Positions 59,133 through 64,000 of a stretch of DNA of 64,000 nucleotides are shown here, one piece after another. The stretch comes from Spirodela intermedia (Eukaryota; Streptophyta; Magnoliopsida; Alismatales; Araceae). A program made the translations under genes and the position numbers. The notes under the pieces are model-generated. The model had not been told where the DNA came from. It saw only the letters and a list, made by a program, of their open reading frames with translations, and did not search any database. Every line of letters begins with the position of its first letter. The stretch's first letter is position 1. The stretch spans positions 783,169 to 847,168 of the forward strand of contig LR746276.1 of the NCBI GenBank assembly GCA_902729315.2. The letters are read 5' to 3'.

Positions 59133-62100
59133 TTATTCAATGTGGACGGACGAAATTGCCGATGGCATATCCAGAGTTCGTGGATCACCACTCTCAAGAG
59201 AAACCCCCCTAGGGTCTTCTTTCACCAAAAGGGGTAAGACACCAAGTGAAGTCCAGGTCTGGATTACTCTGCTGTTGGTATCCCCCAATGTAATTGCAAA
59301 CACTGCATCAAATCCACCCGCGCCTGGCACTCCAGCTAGCAGGACGCCTTTGATCTTCATTGTAGTATCCAGAAGGTGTGTCTGTGATTCTGGCTCTATC
59401 TGCGTTCGAATAAAAAGGAAATTGTCCTAAAACCTTCGGGGAAAGAAGGAAATATATATGATGTGGAATAGTTAGAAGGAAAAACACTAATTCACCCAAC
59501 CAAGGACCTGAAATTCACATGTAAGAGACCACAAGGAAATCAGAAAGATGAGAAAACCTGATGAGAACCAACAGAGCAACGAGACATTTACTGCAATAAG
59601 GATGAAAACCTTACTGGAACGCTGGCGGCCTCCCCCATCTGTCGCATAAATGATCGAATCTGCAGAAAAGCATCTTTTGCTCCCAGCAATGACTTAACTA
59701 CAGCTTTCTGATGCTCATCTGTTATTTGTTCCGCCCACTGTAAATATCAAAAACAATTTATTTATATTAAGGTGTTTAACCCTTAATGTGGTATAAAGAT
59801 AAGAAATAGGGAATCAAATCAATGGATTAAATGAAACTGCATTTATAGCTTCTACAGACTTTCCGAACAGTCCAAATTGGCATCATCATTATTAACAGAA
59901 ACTTGTCTGAAATAGTGCTCATGTTTCCAATTTTGTTCACAAAAAATAGTGTTCCATACTGCAAAGAGACGGAAGATAATATACATAAGTACTAATTAAT
60001 GTAAGGGAAAAAGCTTGAATCGTCTGTGATTTGACAAGAAAATTTGCCCACAAGGGTACCTTGGAAAAGAACATTTACTTTGTCGTCTCAGTGCACGTTA
60101 AGTTGGCTGAATTTACCAAATTTGCTCTCGTCTGAGAGTAAAAACCCTCACAGCTAAAATTTGAATAACATTTTGAAGTCAGTTCGGTCATCTGAGTGCA
60201 TGAGAATTCTTTGCGTTCTACACTGAGCACCCTTATCCACCATCGTTGCCATTAAATTAGTGCTAAGACAGGCAACACCCACGGTGGACAATTGATATCT
60301 ACTACAGTCTACCGACGAAGATCAATGACACCACAACAATAAGCACCCGCACATTTGATGTAACCACAAGTACCACCCCTTCAGAATCACCATAACACCG
60401 TTTCATTCAGATTAATCACACCTACTTCTACTGCCACCGGCATCACAAATACCAAATGCTTTGCTTGAAAACTGAAACTAAGCAACAAAAATATGACAGG
60501 CTACAAGGCGGATTTCAAATCTCCCAACATACCTTTTCAAACTGCACCTGGTAAATAATGAAAACGCGTGTATGGGTTTGTAATTAGTGACACTTATGAA
60601 CTCATAATCAGAATTTATTTTCTTTTTCATGTGTTACAAAATTTTCAAAACGAACGAGGCAAGATTACCTGGTTATGGGTAAGGCCACTACATCTGACGA
60701 TAATGTCTCTGTAGACCTCCCATTGTGACTCTGCCAGTAGGCTTAAGGCTTTGAATTGCTCCTCAACAATTGAATTTGCTTCCTTCAGACGTTTCCATGT
60801 TTCCACGGATTTCTCAGGATCAACCTTTTGCCACTGCTTAACAGCACCCACCATGGATGGAGTAGATGACCCTCCAGTGCCCGGCTCTCCTAGTAGCTGC
60901 CATTGATAGATTTCCAATTCATTAAGAACCTCATTAAAAGCAATAATAAGTGTAAAGTTCCTAGAAGAAATCTACAAAACAAGATGATATTCCCAAAAGA
61001 TTAAGCAAATATCAGTTCAAAAACCTTCTACTAGGTCATACTATCGAGCACCAAAATTTGTTATCCTCCTAAACTGATCTAGGTATACAGTAAAACATCC
61101 ATTATTGACAACCTTCAGGATCGTCACCAGTCTGGCACAGATAAAATTGAACATCAATAGCCAAGCTATTAGACACTCACAAGTTCCATTAATGGTGGCA
61201 ATGAAAATGGAGTCCTCTCATGATCCCACTTCTCTTTCATTACATCAATAACAGCACTATGCAACTGATTACCCCCAAAAATCTGCATTTGTATGAAAAG
61301 AATGTCGTTAGATATCTTCAATATTTGTATGCCTCGAGAGTAGAATTAAGGAGACAAAAACATATTTGCACAGAGAAGACCAATTCCCAGACATAACGCC
61401 ATTGATTTAAACAAAACTAACAGCTTCAGTGTCAAGGACATCGAGAATCATACCATCCCAAACCTTCATCAGAAAAGCAAACAAAAAACGATTATCTGGC
61501 AATCCAATTTTCCTGTGTTTTCGCACCTTTTCTTAAAAGTTTCAACAGTACCATATTTCAATTATCCATAAATGTCCGTGGCTCACTGACAATCTTCCAG
61601 TTGATTTTTCTGCCAGGGCTCCCAGGTCAGAACGGCCATGAGTGCGGCTATACTAATCTTTAATTTTTTTTAGTACAAATGTCAGTATATGATTGGGTTA
61701 AATTTCATGTTTTGAGTTCCACAGAGTGATTCTATAAACCATATTAAAAAATAAATAAAATGTTCCAACAAGACTAACATGGCCCATAATGTCACTCAAC
61801 TAAGACAATGTGTCACATGATTTTGAACATTTGTAATATTTTTGGCTTTAGAAACGACCAAGGTTATAGTGGTACACATTCCTTGAGTTTTACATAACAT
61901 GAATGTCGCAGGTTCCATATAGATGACGAAAACCCACACAGTTAATGGCAATTTAAGTCCTCATATGATAGGTTCGTCATCATTTCCATCATTGAGCCAG
62001 TGCCCATAACCGATCTTCGGAAAACATAATGGGTAGGTGAAGATAATCCACTCAGAAAAAAGTTATATTAACTTTAAAAAAAATCTGACGGAAATTCGTC

Positions 62101-63683
62101 CAACTATCATGAAGAGTATAACACAAAAACTAGAAGCATATTCATCAACCGAGATATCTAGTACGATAAGAAGAATCATGAGTAAGTCTCAACCAAATTA
62201 AACGAGATCATTTATAAAAGCTACAAATAAAGATACCCAAGCAATATATCCTGAGGTGAACAAGTGCATAGAAGATCATAAGTAGATGACAAAAGAAAGG
62301 AGAAAAAAACCTGAGCAGGAGATAGAACTGAGGGAGAAAATCGAACATAACGTTGACTGCCGTAGACAGCAGAGCTGACATCAAAACCACTACCAACTTT
62401 CCCTTGAGCAATGCAATGTGCACATTGAGCAATAAGATGCACCAGATCAAGATCTGAATAAGCCACATTACCCACAACTGTTCTTTTGGATGATAACTGG
62501 AGATCAACAACTCTGAGGTATTGCAGTAAAGCTGCAACTACTGAAGTGGTCATTGCAGCAGATGAACCTAGACCTGTTTTTGCAACCTCTGGCTTACAAG
62601 TCTCCCCAGAAATTGCTCCATTCGAACCTGTCGCATTAAAGGTAATAGACGAAAAGGGAGGAAGCTTGGACAGGGTCTCTGGGATCAAAGGTAAACCATG
62701 GGCTTCAATCTGCAAATTAAATTGTCATATAATAACGCATCAAACATCTAAGTTCAGTTAATTGTTTTAAAACATGTAAAGAAGTAAATTGATTTCTATC
62801 TATTCCTCTTGATAGAGACATCTGTAAAAGCCCCATAGATCCTACAATTAAATCAAGAACGTAAGCCACTTGAAAACTCATTGATGAGACACTATACTAT
62901 CTGATTATGTCAGAACTATCGTCACAACATTTTTCTACTGTATAAGAGCTCTTCCCAAGGAAAAATAGTTGTCAGATAAGAACATTTGCATGAAAAAACC
63001 TTTAATGACGGTCATATTTGCACCATTTATTCTCTTCCTGAAAGTTGTTCGAGGGTCATAACTGGATATATAGAATAAAAAAAGTGAAGCCGGGCAAAAA
63101 TAACACCAACTGGATCAAAAACAACACCTGTCACGTCTAATGAAGGAGACGATAAAAATAAGAGAGATGGTTTAGAGGATCTGACAGAATCTTTAACTAA
63201 GAGCACCAATTTTCAACCCAGAAATATGAGACACCGTAATCCATAATGTTTGACGCTTTATGATTAACAACATTTCCCTTTGGACAGATCACCACCTTCC
63301 CATGATAACTGATATTTCAGGCATGAGCACCCAAAGTAAAAGACAATCAAGTGAGTAAACAAATGAAAATAGGCAACAGAAATAAGAACTACATACCTGA
63401 TCCCGATATGAATAAAAGTCATTGCAACCCAATATTTTAATGTCAATACCTGATCAATGCAATTTCGATCAATGGAGCTAGCTAACATTCTCAAACTAGA
63501 GGATGGGTAAGAACTAAACATGCAAAGGCAGATGACTTTAAAGGGTACCATAAATTTCCTCAAGAATCACCTTGAAGAAGTAGATTGTTTAGTGTATTCT
63601 TCTTATCTTCGTCGGTATGTATAGCCTGTGCGGCTGCCACAGAATATTGAACCGCTTGCTCCACAAAAGGATTGACAGAATCC
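59133..63683 (-). CDS. PMK: Phosphomevalonate kinase (5' exons outside window)
   Basis: Phosphorylates mevalonate 5-phosphate to the diphosphate in the mevalonate isoprenoid pathway; in plants described as cytosolic or peroxisomal. Exons visible: 63571-63683, 63397-63449, 62311-62709, 61181-61282, 60669-60896, 60533-60547, 59615-59737, 59133-59399; phases agree throughout. About 432 of roughly 505 residues are present, so the first exon(s) with the GKVLMTGGYLVL region lie beyond base 64000. GHMP-kinase ATP loop: KTGLGSSAAMTTSVVAALL. Other blocks: NDFYSYRDQ, QGKVGSGFDVSSAVYGSQRY, LLGEPGTGGSSTPSMVGAVK, MRQMGEAASVP, GVLLAGVPGAGGFDAVFAIT and KEDPRGVSLESGDPRT. The 15-nt exon 60533-60547 (VQFEK) is flanked by AG and GT and keeps frame, but skipping it would also keep frame. 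Confidence 0.95.
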
Positions 63684-64000
63684 CTGAAGTAGGAAATAAA
63701 TAACTAAAATTTACAACTACTGACAGCATTAGCTGATTATATGAGATGTATCCAAGTTGACTGAGCTAAATGCGTACATAAAAGACAATAATACACAAAG
63801 TTCAAGTGTCTACTTGTTGTAGCACAATGGATGACAAATTTTGAATGAGATCATCACCAATGCTAATCTTTGGTGCTACGAAGACATCAAGACAATTACA
63901 GCAAAAACAACATCCTTACAGTAAAAAATCATTGCATCAGTCAACCGTTGGCCAAGTCAAAAAATAATTGAAGGATTCGATAAGACTTATGTTAGCTTTC
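63684..64000 (-). other. PMK intron reaching the right edge
   Basis: Follows the acceptor before exon 63571-63683. No coding sequence was recognised; the PMK N-terminal exons are expected further right. Confidence 0.6.

Noticed and set aside
1-64000. tRNA genes, CRISPR arrays, bacterial operons
   Set aside because: No B-box with a foldable tRNA was seen, repeats are microsatellites or duplications without spacer structure, and the gene architecture is plant nuclear.

Overview
The window is nuclear DNA of a flowering plant. All protein genes are split by GT-AG introns except one PPR gene, and every recognised product is a plant housekeeping or organelle-expression protein. Some genes are very GC-rich at third codon positions (eIF4A, the intronless PPR-DYW gene, GlyRS exon 1) and others are AT-rich. 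This mixture, with about one gene per 6 kb and many GA/CT microsatellites, suggests a compact monocot-type genome; that is an inference and I cannot name the species.

Layout from left to right: (1) ATRIP/SUV2-like DNA-damage checkpoint gene, minus strand, running off the left edge (224-7754). (2) A Met-less coding fragment of unknown family and a duplicated copy of the next gene's 3' end (8558-9082). (3) EMB976-type PPR gene, minus, 8 exons (9305-16634), with a small LTR element in one intron. (4) Small conserved plant protein, plus, 3 exons (17926-19118). (5) RPN9 proteasome lid subunit, plus, 6 exons (20586-27266). (6) Glycyl-tRNA synthetase, plus, 9 exons (28557-32858, with an in-frame upstream ATG at 28386). 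(7) eIF4A, plus (35459-37014, with a probable 5' UTR intron). (8) GT14/BC10-like Golgi glycosyltransferase, plus, 10 exons (39505-45574). (9) V-ATPase catalytic subunit A, minus, 20 exons (46741-54625). (10) Intronless PPR-DYW protein similar to At1g31920, plus (55936-57780). (11) Phosphomevalonate kinase, minus, running off the right edge (59133-63683).

The genes form no pathway cluster. They are ordinary neighbours sharing intergenic space: head-to-head pairs are EMB976/small protein and VHA-A/PPR-DYW, and tail-to-tail pairs are GT14/VHA-A and PPR-DYW/PMK. Exon boundaries were set by splice signals, reading-frame continuity and remembered homologues; for most genes the summed lengths match the family closely (RPN9 387 aa, VHA-A 623 aa).

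I found no new multi-gene system. The most unusual items are the unidentified conserved-looking coding fragment beside EMB976, the tandem duplication of the EMB976 gene end, a miniature copia-like element and a solo-LTR-like insertion in introns, a repeat family shared by terminal introns of two convergent genes, a promoter-proximal 185-190 bp tandem repeat before GlyRS, a 15-nt micro-exon in PMK, and a DYW domain whose HxE glutamate is glutamine.
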